A stretch of DNA of 64,000 nucleotides from an uncultured Clostridium sp. (GCA_948466265.1 CAOJZU010000003.1:62001-126000); one strand, 5' to 3'. Shown: positions 28,115 through 36,764, counted from the stretch's first letter. Notes: generated by a model from the sequence alone, not told the origin. Made by a program: numbers and translations.

Positions 28115-28655
28115 AGCCATAACCTCCATTTTCTAAATTTTTTCTGATTATTTTTCTAACTCTATGAAGTACTACTTTTACTTTGCTTTGAGAAAATTCC
28201 AATAATTTTGCTATTTCTTTTATTGATTTTTCATTATAGTAAAACATTATAAATATGTCATATTCGTCTTTTTTTAGGGTTTTTAATGTCTCAGTTATTA
28301 CTTTGTTTTTTTCATTTTCTTCAGCAATTTCTTCTAAGTTGCTATTATATGCTAGCTTTTCTTCATAGTCAGAAATAGAGAAATTTAGCTCAGTACTTCT
28401 ATATTTATTTTTTATTGTATTTTTTGCTATTCCTGATAAGTATGGCTTTACTAGTGTCTCTTTTGATAATTTGGGGCTGTTTTTCCAAATAGCAACAAAT
28501 ACATCTGATATTATTTCTTCTATATCTTCTTCTGTTATAGAAATACTTACGCCATTCTTTACAATAATATATACATATCCATAAAAATCGTCTATTAGCT
28601 TATCTATATCTATTCTTTTATTTACTAGATAATCGTTCAAAATTTTTTCTTTCAA
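28104..28655 (-). CDS. ECF-type RNA polymerase sigma factor
   Basis: 183 residues with region 2 (LIDDFYGYVYIIVKNG, EEIISDVFVAIWKN, KPYLSGIAKNTIKNKYR) and region 4 (LKTLKKDEYDIFIMFYYNEKSIKEIA, LLEFSQSKVKVVLHRVRK). It should direct RNA polymerase to a small regulon, released when the overlapping downstream membrane anti-sigma protein is inactivated. The signal is unknown. The gene is preceded by a T-rich stretch with no clear operator. Confidence 0.85.
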   Translation of the reverse strand: MKEKILNDYLVNKRIDIDKLIDDFYGYVYIIVKNGVSISITEEDIEEIISDVFVAIWKNSPKLSKETLVKPYLSGIAKNTIKNKYRSTELNFSISDYEEKLAYNSNLEEIAEENEKNKVITETLKTLKKDEYDIFIMFYYNEKSIKEIAKLLEFSQSKVKVVLHRVRKIIRKNLENGGYGYGK

Positions 28656-28764
28656 TTTAGATCTAAATCTCCTTGTTATTTTTTAGTTAACTTTCATATA
28701 CATAGTAACATTTTTTCTAAAAAGGTTACAAGATATATTAGAATTATTATATAAAATAGCAAAA

Positions 28765-28805
28765 TGAACTCAGAAAATTAAATACATTTAACTTTTCTGA
28801 GTTCA
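28765..28805 (-). terminator. Terminator after 28834-29661 gene
   Basis: A perfect 13-base stem (TGAACTCAGAAAA / TTTTCTGAGTTCA) lies 29 bases beyond the stop codon. Confidence 0.65.
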
Positions 28806-28833
28806 CTGCAACCTTATTAAGTATATTTTTATT

Positions 28834-29661
28834 TTATCTATCTTCTCCATCATATGGTAACCCTAGGTTATACCTGCTGTCTTCTATACTATTCTCTCTT
28901 GAATAATCATTATCTGCTTGCATTCTTCTTTCTAGATACTCCTTAACATTTTTATTTATTCTATCTAATGTAAGCTTAACCCATTGTTCTTCAATATCAC
29001 TTTGTTCTCTATTTAATAGAGTAGTTACTGCTCTATTAAAATATGGATCGTCTGCCAATTTAATCCCATTTGAATATTCAATCAATTCTTCATTATACCT
29101 AACCCATAATGATATGCACCTTTTATCTGGGCAGTTATTTTTTATATAATGTTCATGACGTCCAACTGTATCTTCATCACATACTTGCATATCTTCATAT
29201 CCAATTACATCTTGTTCTCTAAGTGCATTTATAAACTCTAATAAAACTCCAAATTGCATACTTTTATTTGATATTTTTTCTGTGTCTAACTCAATTCCTG
29301 TAAATCTAAAATCATTAAAATAGTCTGAAGTAAGTTTATCTTCATTTTCAGATGAAAATGTCCATTCATATATATTAAAAGGTCTAACTTTTTTATTAGG
29401 TTTTTCTGTGTCATTTTCGTAAAGCTCTTCATAGTCAAATGGTCTTGTTTCATCATTTATCGCTATCACAATATTCGGATAAACCATAGTTATAATATTA
29501 ATTATTCTTTGATTTGTTTTGCTTAATTCTTTTTTATCAAATAATAGTATAATTTTATTTCCTTGCTTTTCAAATCTAACTCCAGTTATATTTTTTAAAC
29601 TTAATTCTTCAATTATTAATCTTAGATGTTCTGGCACTTTTTCTTCTATCTCATTTTTCAT
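28834..29661 (-). CDS. Hypothetical protein, 275 residues
   Basis: A soluble, acidic protein with no signal peptide or membrane segment. It has an N-terminal alpha/beta-looking region (EHLRLIIEELSLKNITGVRFEKQ) and a later stretch with clustered Cys and His (MQVCDEDTVGRHEHYIKNNC then PDKRCISLW), which could bind metal. The C-terminal 60 residues are charged and probably helical (YLERRMQADND). It is a single-gene unit with its own terminator. I do not recognise a family. Confidence 0.6.
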   Translation of the reverse strand: MKNEIEEKVPEHLRLIIEELSLKNITGVRFEKQGNKIILLFDKKELSKTNQRIINIITMVYPNIVIAINDETRPFDYEELYENDTEKPNKKVRPFNIYEWTFSSENEDKLTSDYFNDFRFTGIELDTEKISNKSMQFGVLLEFINALREQDVIGYEDMQVCDEDTVGRHEHYIKNNCPDKRCISLWVRYNEELIEYSNGIKLADDPYFNRAVTTLLNREQSDIEEQWVKLTLDRINKNVKEYLERRMQADNDYSRENSIEDSRYNLGLPYDGEDR

Positions 29662-29760
29662 ATCTTTCCCCTTTAAATTATGTTAATATTATTAATGTTA
29701 ACATAAAATTAAGCGGTTGTCAATTAGTTTTACAGTGGTAGCCCTTTATAAATCTTTTTC

Positions 29761-30036
29761 TGTATATATTTTCTTTCTCAAAAGTCGTCTAATACAAAAT
29801 CTATTTCTCCTTTATCTATTTTTCCTACTTAATATTTTTAAAGTTTTTCTGTCTATACTCGTAAAACTTTTTATTTTTTTGCTTTTTTCGACTTTACTTG
29901 GTCAAATATAATTATATGCTACTATACCTAAAATTTGATTTTATGTAAAATAAATGGTATAATATATGTATAATGTTATACATTTTTGTTAGTATAATGT
30001 TCAGAACAACAATTAAATTTCTTAAAGGAGGAAACA
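29761..30036. repeat. Direct repeat copy 1 (about 276 bp) upstream of first foreign small gene
   Basis: Nearly identical over its whole length and without gaps to 30633-30908. It contains a truncated minus-strand fragment of a DUF4143-type gene, a promoter and the AAGGAGG ribosome binding site. The distance from the repeat start to the ATG is 278 bases in both copies, so the cassette was duplicated as an 872-base unit. Confidence 0.85.
29935..29963 (+). promoter_or_regulatory. Sigma-A promoter for gene 30039-30416
   Basis: TTGATT, 17 bases, TATAAT. The same promoter occurs 872 bases later at 30807-30835. Confidence 0.65.
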
Positions 30037-30038
30037 AA

Positions 30039-30416
30039 ATGAAGAATCATGCTTATGTAATATCTGAAAGGAATCGGAAAGTAGCATACTTTGATCTCAC
30101 AGACAAAACCTCATGTGCTTTAATTGAGTATGACAATGGCGATTTTGAGCCGGGCACAATCTACACATGGGTCAAGCCGGTTTTCGACTTCACTTATGCC
30201 AGCATCGAAAAGCTTACAAAAAATTTCGGCAAAGAGGATGTAATAATTTCTTCAGATTTGATTTTACCGGAAATCTGTCAAAGGCTGAACGAGCCGGAAT
30301 ACGATCGTTGGAACACTTCCTTCGACGTATGCTCCAAAATGCTTGAGGCATACAGTAAGATCACAGAAACAGAGACCATCTCTTTGGAAGATTTAATTAA
30401 GGCAATGCAGCAGTAG
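30039..30416 (+). CDS. Small acidic protein, foreign composition (paralogue A)
   Basis: 125 residues, start MKNHAYVISERN, with AAGGAGGAAACAAA upstream; the longer frame to 29973 is in the leader. Its G+C content is visibly higher than all neighbours, and it is one of the few plus-strand genes. The C-terminal half resembles the product at 30911-31321 (YASIEKL, then LPEI, and a shared end LEDLIKAMQ). It has an in-phase CGG (30075-30077, RNRKVAYF); a +1 shift there would hit TAG after two codons. The function is unknown; a mobile cassette cargo is likely. Confidence 0.65.
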   Translation: MKNHAYVISERNRKVAYFDLTDKTSCALIEYDNGDFEPGTIYTWVKPVFDFTYASIEKLTKNFGKEDVIISSDLILPEICQRLNEPEYDRWNTSFDVCSKMLEAYSKITETETISLEDLIKAMQQ

Positions 30417-30432
30417 AAAAGGGCATTATACA

Positions 30433-30460
30433 GGGGCGGGTATAAACTATTACCCGCCCC
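30433..30460 (+). terminator. GC-rich terminator of paralogue A
   Basis: A perfect stem GGGGCGGGTA / TACCCGCCCC with an eight-base loop, far more GC-rich than the native terminators. An almost identical copy follows paralogue B. Confidence 0.75.
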
Positions 30461-30465
30461 GTATA

Positions 30466-30700
30466 TTAATTTTCTAATAAAAATTCTATTATATTTTTGT
30501 GAATAATTCCATCTTTGCTATAATCTATTTTATCCATTGTAAGTACATATTTAGGATAGTTATCTTCTACTGCTTTATATGCTCCAAATTCTCTTCCGCA
30601 TGACCTCATCACTTGATAAATAATCTGCTACTTGTATATATTTTCTTTCTCCAAAGTCGTCTACTACAAAATCTATTTCTCCTTTATCTATTTTTCCTAC
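30466..30700 (-). pseudogene. 3' remnant of a DUF4143-type AAA ATPase gene
   Basis: The frame ending at 30466 reads KIDKGEIDFVVDDFGERKYI, then QVADYLSSDEV and NYPKYVLTMDKIDYSKDGI followed by HKNIIEFLL, the C-terminus of the common AAA+/DUF4143 proteins. Only about 78 residues remain, preceded by a stop. Inside it is an in-phase CGG (30596-30598) that needs the same +1 skip (EVM then GREFGAYKAVE) to stay open, so the native recoding pattern is present even in this remnant. Its 5' end lies in the repeat at 30633-30908. Confidence 0.7.
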
Positions 30701-30908
30701 TTAATATTTTTAAAGTTTTTCTGTCTATACTCGTAAAACTTTTTATTTTTTTGCTTTTTTCGACTTTACTTGGTCAAATATAATTATATGCTACTATACC
30801 TAAAATTTGATTTTATGTAAAATAAATGGTATAATATATGTATAATGTTATACATTTTTGTTAGTATAATGTTCAGAACAACAATTAAATTTCTTAAAGG
30901 AGGAAACA
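30633..30908. repeat. Direct repeat copy 2 (about 276 bp) upstream of second foreign small gene
   Basis: Gapless near-identical copy of 29761-30036, differing at only a few positions near its left end. Its left part is continuous with the longer DUF4143 remnant, so this copy keeps the older junction. Confidence 0.85.
30807..30835 (+). promoter_or_regulatory. Sigma-A promoter for gene 30911-31321
   Basis: TTGATT, 17 bases, TATAAT, identical to the promoter of paralogue A. Confidence 0.65.
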
Positions 30909-30910
30909 AC

Positions 30911-31321
30911 ATGAAGTATGCTTATGTGCTATTTGGAAATTATTATGTGAAAGGGTTTCAGCCTATGGATGGAATGACTTTTGATTTTACAAACAAAACT
31001 GCATGTTTTATTAGTAACCGTGATTATCTCTACACATGGGACATTTCACGTGTTAAACAGGGTGGGCCTTTCTACGCTAGTATCGAAAAGTTGATAGGCC
31101 AATTCCGAGCAAGGTATGAATCCTTAAAATTCCCCCCTGCACGTGACCGTCTTACAATTACCCCTTCAGATTTAACCATACCGGAAATTTACGAACAGGA
31201 TGGGCATCAAGATCACAGAAACTGGGACTCTGACTACGAGGACTGCTACTCACTGCTTCAGTGGCATACTTGGTTCAAAGACAAAATGACTTTGGAAGAT
31301 TTAATTAAGGCAATGCAGTAA
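30911..31321 (+). CDS. Small protein, foreign composition (paralogue B)
   Basis: 136 residues, start MKYAYVLFGNYYVKG with AAGGAGGAAACAAC upstream. It shares with paralogue A an opening AYV, the central KTAC, YTW and YASIEKL elements, LTIPEI and the identical tail LEDLIKAMQ; the middle has diverged. Aromatic residues are frequent. Composition is GC-richer than the host genes. It has no in-phase CGG. The unit repeat, promoter and terminator are shared with paralogue A, so both entered or expanded as a cassette. Confidence 0.65.
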   Translation: MKYAYVLFGNYYVKGFQPMDGMTFDFTNKTACFISNRDYLYTWDISRVKQGGPFYASIEKLIGQFRARYESLKFPPARDRLTITPSDLTIPEIYEQDGHQDHRNWDSDYEDCYSLLQWHTWFKDKMTLEDLIKAMQ

Positions 31322-31336
31322 AACAAAGCATTATGC

Positions 31337-31366
31337 AGGGGCGGGTATAAAGTATTACCCGCCCCT
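31337..31366 (+). terminator. GC-rich terminator of paralogue B
   Basis: Stem AGGGGCGGGTA / TACCCGCCCCT with an eight-base loop, matching the terminator at 30433-30460. Confidence 0.75.
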
Positions 31367-31373
31367 GTATATA

Positions 31374-31781
31374 TTAATTTTCAATCATTTCTTTGTAAAT
31401 TACACTTATATCTTTTTCGCCTTTATATTTACTTTCCATAGGACACATTCCTGTTTTATCGTTGTTTTCTATATAGTCTACTAATTTCGCATATTCAAAT
31501 CTTATCCCATTTTCTTCTAGTACTGGAATTGCATATTTACTCATAACATCTGCGTATATCGCTTTTACACCAGCTACTGCTAAAATAGAGCTAGCGGCTT
31601 TCCCTATTACTTTATCTGCAATTATTGCTCCTTTTAAGCTAGTTTCGTCTTTCTTTAGAATATCTTTTATGTCATTTATCCTATTTTGATAATATTCCTT
31701 TATTTCGCCATTTTCATAGCAAACAACAAGCGATGCCTTTTCTTCATGGAGTATTTCTTTTAATTCTTCTAACTTATCCAT
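31374..31781 (-). CDS. DUF1893 family protein
   Basis: 135 residues with the family core SLVVCYENGEIKEYYQNRI, then LKGAIIADKVIGKAA and YADVMSKYAIPVLEENGI. DUF1893 proteins are small, resemble a cytidine-deaminase-like fold in my recollection, and commonly sit beside an ECF-type S component as here. It overlaps the S-component gene by eight bases. Role unknown. Confidence 0.75.
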   Translation of the reverse strand: MDKLEELKEILHEEKASLVVCYENGEIKEYYQNRINDIKDILKKDETSLKGAIIADKVIGKAASSILAVAGVKAIYADVMSKYAIPVLEENGIRFEYAKLVDYIENNDKTGMCPMESKYKGEKDISVIYKEMIEN

Positions 31782-32337
31782 TTAGTTTAATTCCCTTTTT
31801 TAGTGAACTTGCAATAAATGGAACACATATTAATTGAACAATTATACCTGGTATTCCCATTTTAACACTTTCTATAACTGAAATTCCATAGCTAGAAAGT
31901 CCTAACATATTAACTGATACAAATAATATTCCTGCATATAAAACTCTACCTAAAATTATTGTTAATATTAGTGATATATAAGAGTTAAATTTTTTATTAA
32001 ATAAACTTAAAATAACAGCATATATTACTAGCTCTATTAGCATATATGGAAGTCTTGCGATACTTGGCATTCCTGTTAATAAGTAACTAAATATAACTGA
32101 ACTTCCTGCTACAATAGTACTACTAATTGTTCCAAATGTAAGTGCTGCAATTAATACTGCTATGTGCATTGGTAAGAATGTAGCTCCTGCACTTTCTCCT
32201 GCTAATATGTGAAATATTCTAGGAAGTGCAACACCTATACCACTTAAAAGAAATGTTCCAATAATATATTTTGCTTTTCTGCTAGATAATATTTCTAGCA
32301 AACGATTAGTCTTTTTAATATTTTCTACTCTTTCCAT
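31774..32337 (-). CDS. ECF transporter S component
   Basis: 187 residues with five to six membrane segments and the S-component-like FLPMHIAVLIAALTFG near residue 55, followed by ARLPYMLIELVIYAVIL. S components bind a vitamin or cofactor precursor and dock to the shared ECF energising module, which is not encoded in this window. Overlap with the DUF1893 gene and close spacing to the DUF362 gene suggest an operon. The substrate cannot be read from sequence. Confidence 0.75.
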   Translation of the reverse strand: MERVENIKKTNRLLEILSSRKAKYIIGTFLLSGIGVALPRIFHILAGESAGATFLPMHIAVLIAALTFGTISSTIVAGSSVIFSYLLTGMPSIARLPYMLIELVIYAVILSLFNKKFNSYISLILTIILGRVLYAGILFVSVNMLGLSSYGISVIESVKMGIPGIIVQLICVPFIASSLKKGIKLNG

Positions 32338-32348
32338 AATAATTCCCC

Positions 32349-33227
32349 CTAAACATTTATTAATTCATATTCTCTTGTGCCAAATCCAAGCTCAGCTGCT
32401 GCTTCTATTGTATGAACTCCATTTTGTCTTTCTATTCTTTCTACAAAGTGGTCTCTTCCTTCGTCTTTTGAATTATATATTAAATCAATACATGCTTGGT
32501 CTATTGCAATTGGGTCTAAGCTTGCAAGAATTCCTATATCTTTCATACATGGGTCTTCTGCTACTTGACAGCAGTCACAATCTACTGATAGATTACACAT
32601 TACATTTATATATGCTATTTTGTTTTCAAAATGTTTAGCAACTACTGACGCAGAATCTGCCATTGCTTCTAAGAATTTATTTTGGTCAACTTTAAACATA
32701 TCTTCGAAAGTTCCATCTTCTTTCCCTACACAGTGAATATAGCTTTTTCCATGGCCTGATGCAACACCTATTGATAACTGTTTTAGTGCTCCACCATATC
32801 CACCCATTGGATGACCTTTGAAATGCGATAGTACTAACATTGAGTCATAATTATCTATATTTTTACCTACATAATCTTTCTTTATAACTTTTCCATTTGG
32901 AATTTCTAGTACTTTGTCAGGTCCTTCGCTGTCTAAAATATCCACATTAAAATATTTACTCCAACCGTGATTTTCCATTAATCTAACATGTTTTTCTGTT
33001 GTGTCTCTTTCTCCGTCATATGCTGTATTGCATTCTACAACAGTGCCATTTACCTTCTCTACAATTGCTTTTACAAATTCAGGTTTTATATAGTTCTGAT
33101 TTCCTTCTTCTCCTGAATGTAATTTAACTGCAACTTTTCCTTGTAAGTTTACTCCCAATTTTTCATACATTTTTACAACGTTTTCTGGAGTAATTTCTTT
33201 TGAAAAATAAACTTTTGCCTTTTCCAT
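32349..33227 (-). CDS. DUF362 domain protein
   Basis: 292 residues with the DUF362 layout: VAVKLHSGEEGNQNYIKPEF, VVECNTAYDGERD, MLVLSHFKGHPMGGYGGALKQ and a Cys-rich stretch NLSVDCDCCQVAEDPCMKDIG followed by ASLDPIAIDQACIDLI. The family often carries Fe-S ferredoxin domains, but here only this internal cysteine cluster is seen. Function is unestablished; the operon context with an ECF S component hints at cofactor metabolism. Confidence 0.8.
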   Translation of the reverse strand: MEKAKVYFSKEITPENVVKMYEKLGVNLQGKVAVKLHSGEEGNQNYIKPEFVKAIVEKVNGTVVECNTAYDGERDTTEKHVRLMENHGWSKYFNVDILDSEGPDKVLEIPNGKVIKKDYVGKNIDNYDSMLVLSHFKGHPMGGYGGALKQLSIGVASGHGKSYIHCVGKEDGTFEDMFKVDQNKFLEAMADSASVVAKHFENKIAYINVMCNLSVDCDCCQVAEDPCMKDIGILASLDPIAIDQACIDLIYNSKDEGRDHFVERIERQNGVHTIEAAAELGFGTREYELINV

Positions 33228-33255
33228 ATTATAGTTTCCTTTCTATTATTTATTT

Positions 33256-33909
33256 TTATTCACCAAAAACTGCCATATAATCTTTTTTAAATTTCTCAAT
33301 TCCTGCATCTGTTAAAGGATGTTTTATACATTGTTCTATAACTTTATATGGTACTGTTGCAATATCTGCTCCAGCAAGTGCACAATCAATTATATGTATT
33401 GGGTTACGCACACTTGCACATATTATTTCTGTTTTTATATCATGTGTTTTAAATATATCTGAAATAGTTCTTATAAGGTCTATTCCAGGAGTTGCTATAT
33501 CGTCTAATCTTCCTAAGAATGGTGATATATATGTAGCCCCTGCTTTTGCAGCAAATAATGCTTGTGTAGGATTAAAGATAAGAGTTACATTAGTTTTTAT
33601 GCCTTCTTTTGATAAAACTTTAACTGCTTTAAGTCCTTCTTCTGTCATTGGAATTTTAACAACCATATTAGGGTGTATTCCTGCAATTTCTCTTGCTTCT
33701 TTTATCATATCTTCAGCATTTACCGTTTTAGCCTTAACTTCTCCACTTATAGCTCCATCTACAATTGACGTTATTTCTTTTATTACTTCTTTAAAATCGC
33801 GGCCTTCTTTAGCAATTAATGATGGGTTTGTAGTAACTCCACAAATAATTCCCATATCGTTTGCTTTTTTTATTTCTTCTACATTTGCAGTATCAATAAA
33901 AAATTTCAT
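33256..33909 (-). CDS. Transaldolase-like / fructose-6-phosphate aldolase
   Basis: A 217-residue protein of the short transaldolase family (MipB/FSA): [28 protein letters not shown] at the N-terminus, the Schiff-base lysine in [11 protein letters not shown] (near residue 85), [18 protein letters not shown] and [11 protein letters not shown]. It catalyses C3 transfer in the non-oxidative pentose phosphate route or fructose 6-phosphate cleavage; sequence alone does not decide between them. A stand-alone gene of typical length. Confidence 0.9.
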   Translation of the reverse strand: MKFFIDTANVEEIKKANDMGIICGVTTNPSLIAKEGRDFKEVIKEITSIVDGAISGEVKAKTVNAEDMIKEAREIAGIHPNMVVKIPMTEEGLKAVKVLSKEGIKTNVTLIFNPTQALFAAKAGATYISPFLGRLDDIATPGIDLIRTISDIFKTHDIKTEIICASVRNPIHIIDCALAGADIATVPYKVIEQCIKHPLTDAGIEKFKKDYMAVFGE

Positions 33910-33986
33910 AAATATACCTCACTTAATTTTACTTATAATTTATTTTATCCTATCACAACTATTTTTGTATTTCAATTAGATTTACC

Positions 33987-34424
33987 TTATATTTTTTCAT
34001 TTTTTAAAAATAATTCTAATTCATTTTGATCTTTAAAAATTTTATCAAATATTAGATACAAAGAATCTGTTACGTCATATTCGCCTATGGCATAGCATTT
34101 CTTGCCTAGTCCATATGCAATACCTGCTTCTATATGTGCTGATTTTCCTGCTGGAAGAGCTAATAAAAATTTTTCTGATTTTTTTAGTCCATCTAAATCA
34201 TGATCAAATATTATTCTAACACTTGGGTCTTCCAGTCCCAAACTTTCAAAAATATCTGCAAGATGTTCATCATTAATATCAAGACCTGCTTTCTTATGTG
34301 AAATCTCATTTTTTAAAAAGCAATAGTGAGAAATATTTAATTTTTCAAAAATACTACATATTTTTAAAATATTTTCTTTATTTCTTGTTCTTCCAGCTAT
34401 AAAGAATTTATAATTATTTTTCAA
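33987..34424 (-). CDS. Nucleoside 2-deoxyribosyltransferase-like protein
   Basis: 145 residues with a Rossmann-like start (FFIAGRTRNKENILKICSIF) and the family motif LLALPAGKSAHIEAGIAYGLGKKCYAIGE near residue 95, which holds the catalytic-type Glu. Members transfer deoxyribose between bases or hydrolyse nucleotides; substrate is not evident. It lies 20 bases downstream of the AI-2E-family transporter gene. Confidence 0.7.
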   Translation of the reverse strand: MKNNYKFFIAGRTRNKENILKICSIFEKLNISHYCFLKNEISHKKAGLDINDEHLADIFESLGLEDPSVRIIFDHDLDGLKKSEKFLLALPAGKSAHIEAGIAYGLGKKCYAIGEYDVTDSLYLIFDKIFKDQNELELFLKNEKI

Positions 34425-34444
34425 TCTAACTTCCCCTTATATTT

Positions 34445-35569
34445 TTATTTTATTGGTTTATGTATTTTTATTATTTTTTTAGAAGCTTTTAATTTTTTGT
34501 TAACATCTTTTGATAATAAATTATATATTGTGGTTGCTACTGGTACACCTAATAGCATACCTAAAATTCCACCTATACTTCCCCCTAAAGTTACAGCAGC
34601 TAAAACCCATATTCCTGGTAATCCTACTGAGTTTCCTACTACTTTTGGATATATAACATTTCCCTCTATTTGTTGTAAAATTAATACAAATACAACAAAA
34701 GTAACAACTTTAATTGGATTAACAGCAACTATTAGTATTGCTCCTACAATAATTCCTATAAATGCTCCAAGTACTGGTATTAATGCTGTAACTCCTATTA
34801 AAATCCCAATAGGTATTGCATAAGGAATCTTAAGTATTAACATACCTATAATGCAAAGACTCCCAAGTATTGTTGCTTCTAAACATTGTATTGTAAAGAA
34901 CTTTCTAAACACTTTATTTGCTTCACTACAAATACTTATTATCTTTCTAGCTCTTTTTTTACCTAAATATGCTTTTATCATTTTAGTAAATTGCAATTGC
35001 AGTTTTTCTTTGTCTAATAATATGTATATCGAGAAAATAATTGCTATAAATAGGCTTGAAACTGCACTTATAATATTTGAAATAATAGAGACTGAAGATG
35101 CTAATAAATCTGGTATATATGCCATAACTTGATTTTTTAAAGTTTCTGTATCCATATTAATTGAATTTATATCTGGAATATCTAATTCAAATTTTTGTAT
35201 CAAATTATTAAGTTCTTCTACATAGTAAGGCATATTATCAATTAATAATTTTACTACATCTACTAATTCTGGAACTATTAAATTTATCATTAATATAATT
35301 ACAAATAATATAACAACTATTGCAAATATAAGTGATACAATTCTAAGAGTTTTTTTATTTTTTATTTTCTTACATTTTCTTTCAAAAAAGGACATTGGAA
35401 TATTTAAAAGAAATGCTAAAGCTCCTCCTAAAATAAATGGAAATAAAATGTTTATTATTACACTTAAAACATTTCCAACTATATTTAAGTTATTAACAAT
35501 CCATAATCCTACAAGTGCAAATGATATAAGAATTAAATATTTCTTTAAATTTAATTTTTCCCTATCCAT
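34445..35569 (-). CDS. AI-2E family (PerM/UPF0118) membrane protein
   Basis: A 374-residue protein with about eight membrane segments: paired N-terminal helices (ISFALVGLWIVNNL, FILGGALAFLLNIPMSFFERK), the central hydrophilic part (YVEELNNLIQKFELD) and the conserved ALIPVLGAFIGIIVGAILI and QIEGNVIYPKVVGNSVGLPG near the C-terminus. Members export solutes such as AI-2 or Na+; the substrate here is unknown. Intact. Confidence 0.87.
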   Translation of the reverse strand: MDREKLNLKKYLILISFALVGLWIVNNLNIVGNVLSVIINILFPFILGGALAFLLNIPMSFFERKCKKIKNKKTLRIVSLIFAIVVILFVIILMINLIVPELVDVVKLLIDNMPYYVEELNNLIQKFELDIPDINSINMDTETLKNQVMAYIPDLLASSVSIISNIISAVSSLFIAIIFSIYILLDKEKLQLQFTKMIKAYLGKKRARKIISICSEANKVFRKFFTIQCLEATILGSLCIIGMLILKIPYAIPIGILIGVTALIPVLGAFIGIIVGAILIVAVNPIKVVTFVVFVLILQQIEGNVIYPKVVGNSVGLPGIWVLAAVTLGGSIGGILGMLLGVPVATTIYNLLSKDVNKKLKASKKIIKIHKPIK

Positions 35570-35624
35570 TTTTGCTCCCTTCTCTATTATCTATTTTCTT
35601 ATATTTTTTTGTTTATAATATCAT

Positions 35625-35661
35625 AAAAGCAGATAATTAGCAATCCTAATTATCTGCTTTT
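35625..35661 (-). terminator. Terminator after trxA
   Basis: A perfect 16-base stem (AAAAGCAGATAATTAG / CTAATTATCTGCTTTT) starts five bases beyond the trxA stop. The core is the same as at 11390-11418. Confidence 0.75.
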
Positions 35662-35665
35662 ACCG

Positions 35666-35977
35666 CTATTTTATCATTTCTTCTAGCTCCGATTTTGAAC
35701 AGAAACCAACAGAACTTTTTGTAATCTCTCCATTTTTAAATAATATTAAAGTTGGTATACTTGTAACTCTGAATTTAGCAGCTAAAGATGCCTGTTCATC
35801 TACATTTACTTTTCCAAATTTAACTTCATCTTTATATTCTTCTGCGAGTTCCTCAAATATAGGCGCAATCATTTTACATGGACCACACCATGATGCCCAA
35901 AAATCTACCAATACCGGTTTTTCTGATTTTAATACTTCTTCTTCAAAATTTTCACTTGTTAAATTAATTTCTAACAT
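35666..35977 (-). CDS. trxA: Thioredoxin
   Basis: 103 residues with the active site [49 protein letters not shown] including the conserved cis-Pro, typical of cytoplasmic thioredoxin. It is the last gene of a minus-strand operon with ccdA, a TlpA-like protein and an FTR-like protein, and has its own strong terminator. It would carry electrons to CcdA and other disulfide targets. TAAGGAGGAATAAAT precedes the ATG. Confidence 0.93.
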   Translation of the reverse strand: MLEINLTSENFEEEVLKSEKPVLVDFWASWCGPCKMIAPIFEELAEEYKDEVKFGKVNVDEQASLAAKFRVTSIPTLILFKNGEITKSSVGFCSKSELEEMIK

Positions 35978-35989
35978 ATTTATTCCTCC

Positions 35990-36196
35990 TTAATTAGATT
36001 TATAATACAACATGCAATGACAATATCCTTCGAAATTAGGGTCTTTTATTTGCTCACGGAATTCTCTGCACATGCATTTTGTCTCTTCATTCTTTTCTGT
36101 TCTGCAAGGACAATATCCTCCAGTTCTTTTTAATCCTTCTTTAATAGTTTGGACAACTTCCTTATTATCATTCAATTTTACCATTATTTTATTCAC
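35990..36196 (-). CDS. Ferredoxin-thioredoxin reductase catalytic-like protein
   Basis: 68 residues with the CPC...CMC...CHC pattern (GGYCPCRTEK, TKCMCREF, GYCHCMLY) of the catalytic beta subunit of ferredoxin-thioredoxin reductase, which binds a 4Fe-4S cluster beside a redox disulfide. It sits directly upstream of trxA and overlaps the TlpA-like gene by eight bases. Together with the ferredoxin at 37477-37665 this suggests ferredoxin-dependent reduction of thioredoxin in an anaerobe. Confidence 0.85.
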   Translation of the reverse strand: MNKIMVKLNDNKEVVQTIKEGLKRTGGYCPCRTEKNEETKCMCREFREQIKDPNFEGYCHCMLYYKSN

Positions 36197-36764
36197 CTTT
36201 CAAATTTTCAATATATTTTTCTAAAGTTTCTTTGCTAAGCATTCCTGTGTATAATTTAAAAACATCTCCGTTCTTGTCAATAAACAATGTTTTCGGAATT
36301 GAGTATATATTGTAAGCATTAGAGGCACTATATTCAGTATCAAAATATAAAGGAAATTCATAATTATTTTCTTTAACAAATTGTTTTACGCTATCTTCTG
36401 TATCGTTATATCCATCTGTTAAATTAACCATTAAGAATTCTATATCTTCACCGTATTTTTTATAAGCTTCATTAAATTCAGGAAGTTCATTCTTACATGG
36501 CATACACCATGTTGCCCAAAAATTTACAACTATTGGTTTTCCAAAAAAATCTGATAAATTAGTTCTTTCCCCTTTAATATTTAATACTTCAAAATTTTTT
36601 GCCTTATTTAATTTATATTCATTATTTTTAATATTTATTTCTTCTGGAGAATAATTTTTAGTTAAAAAGTTATAACCTAATACCGCAAGTAAAATGATTA
36701 TTATAAAGCTTACTATATATATTATAATTTTCAAATAATTTTTCAAATTAATCACCTCATACAA
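36189..36764 (-). CDS. TlpA/ResA-like membrane-anchored thiol-disulfide oxidoreductase
   Basis: An N-terminal anchor (IIIYIVSFIIIILLAVLGYNF) and an extracytoplasmic thioredoxin fold with the active site NFWATWCMPCKNELPEFNE, then FLMVNLTDGYND and YSIPKTLFIDKNGDV. 191 residues, typical for TlpA-like proteins. It overlaps ccdA by eight bases; CcdA would keep it reduced from cytoplasmic thioredoxin. The client proteins are unknown. Confidence 0.88.
   Translation of the reverse strand: MYEVINLKNYLKIIIYIVSFIIIILLAVLGYNFLTKNYSPEEINIKNNEYKLNKAKNFEVLNIKGERTNLSDFFGKPIVVNFWATWCMPCKNELPEFNEAYKKYGEDIEFLMVNLTDGYNDTEDSVKQFVKENNYEFPLYFDTEYSASNAYNIYSIPKTLFIDKNGDVFKLYTGMLSKETLEKYIENLKGE

Noticed and set aside
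30433..31366. The paired GC-rich hairpins as CRISPR or integron repeats.
   Set aside because: Only two copies exist, each directly after a gene and followed by T-rich DNA; they behave as ordinary terminators.
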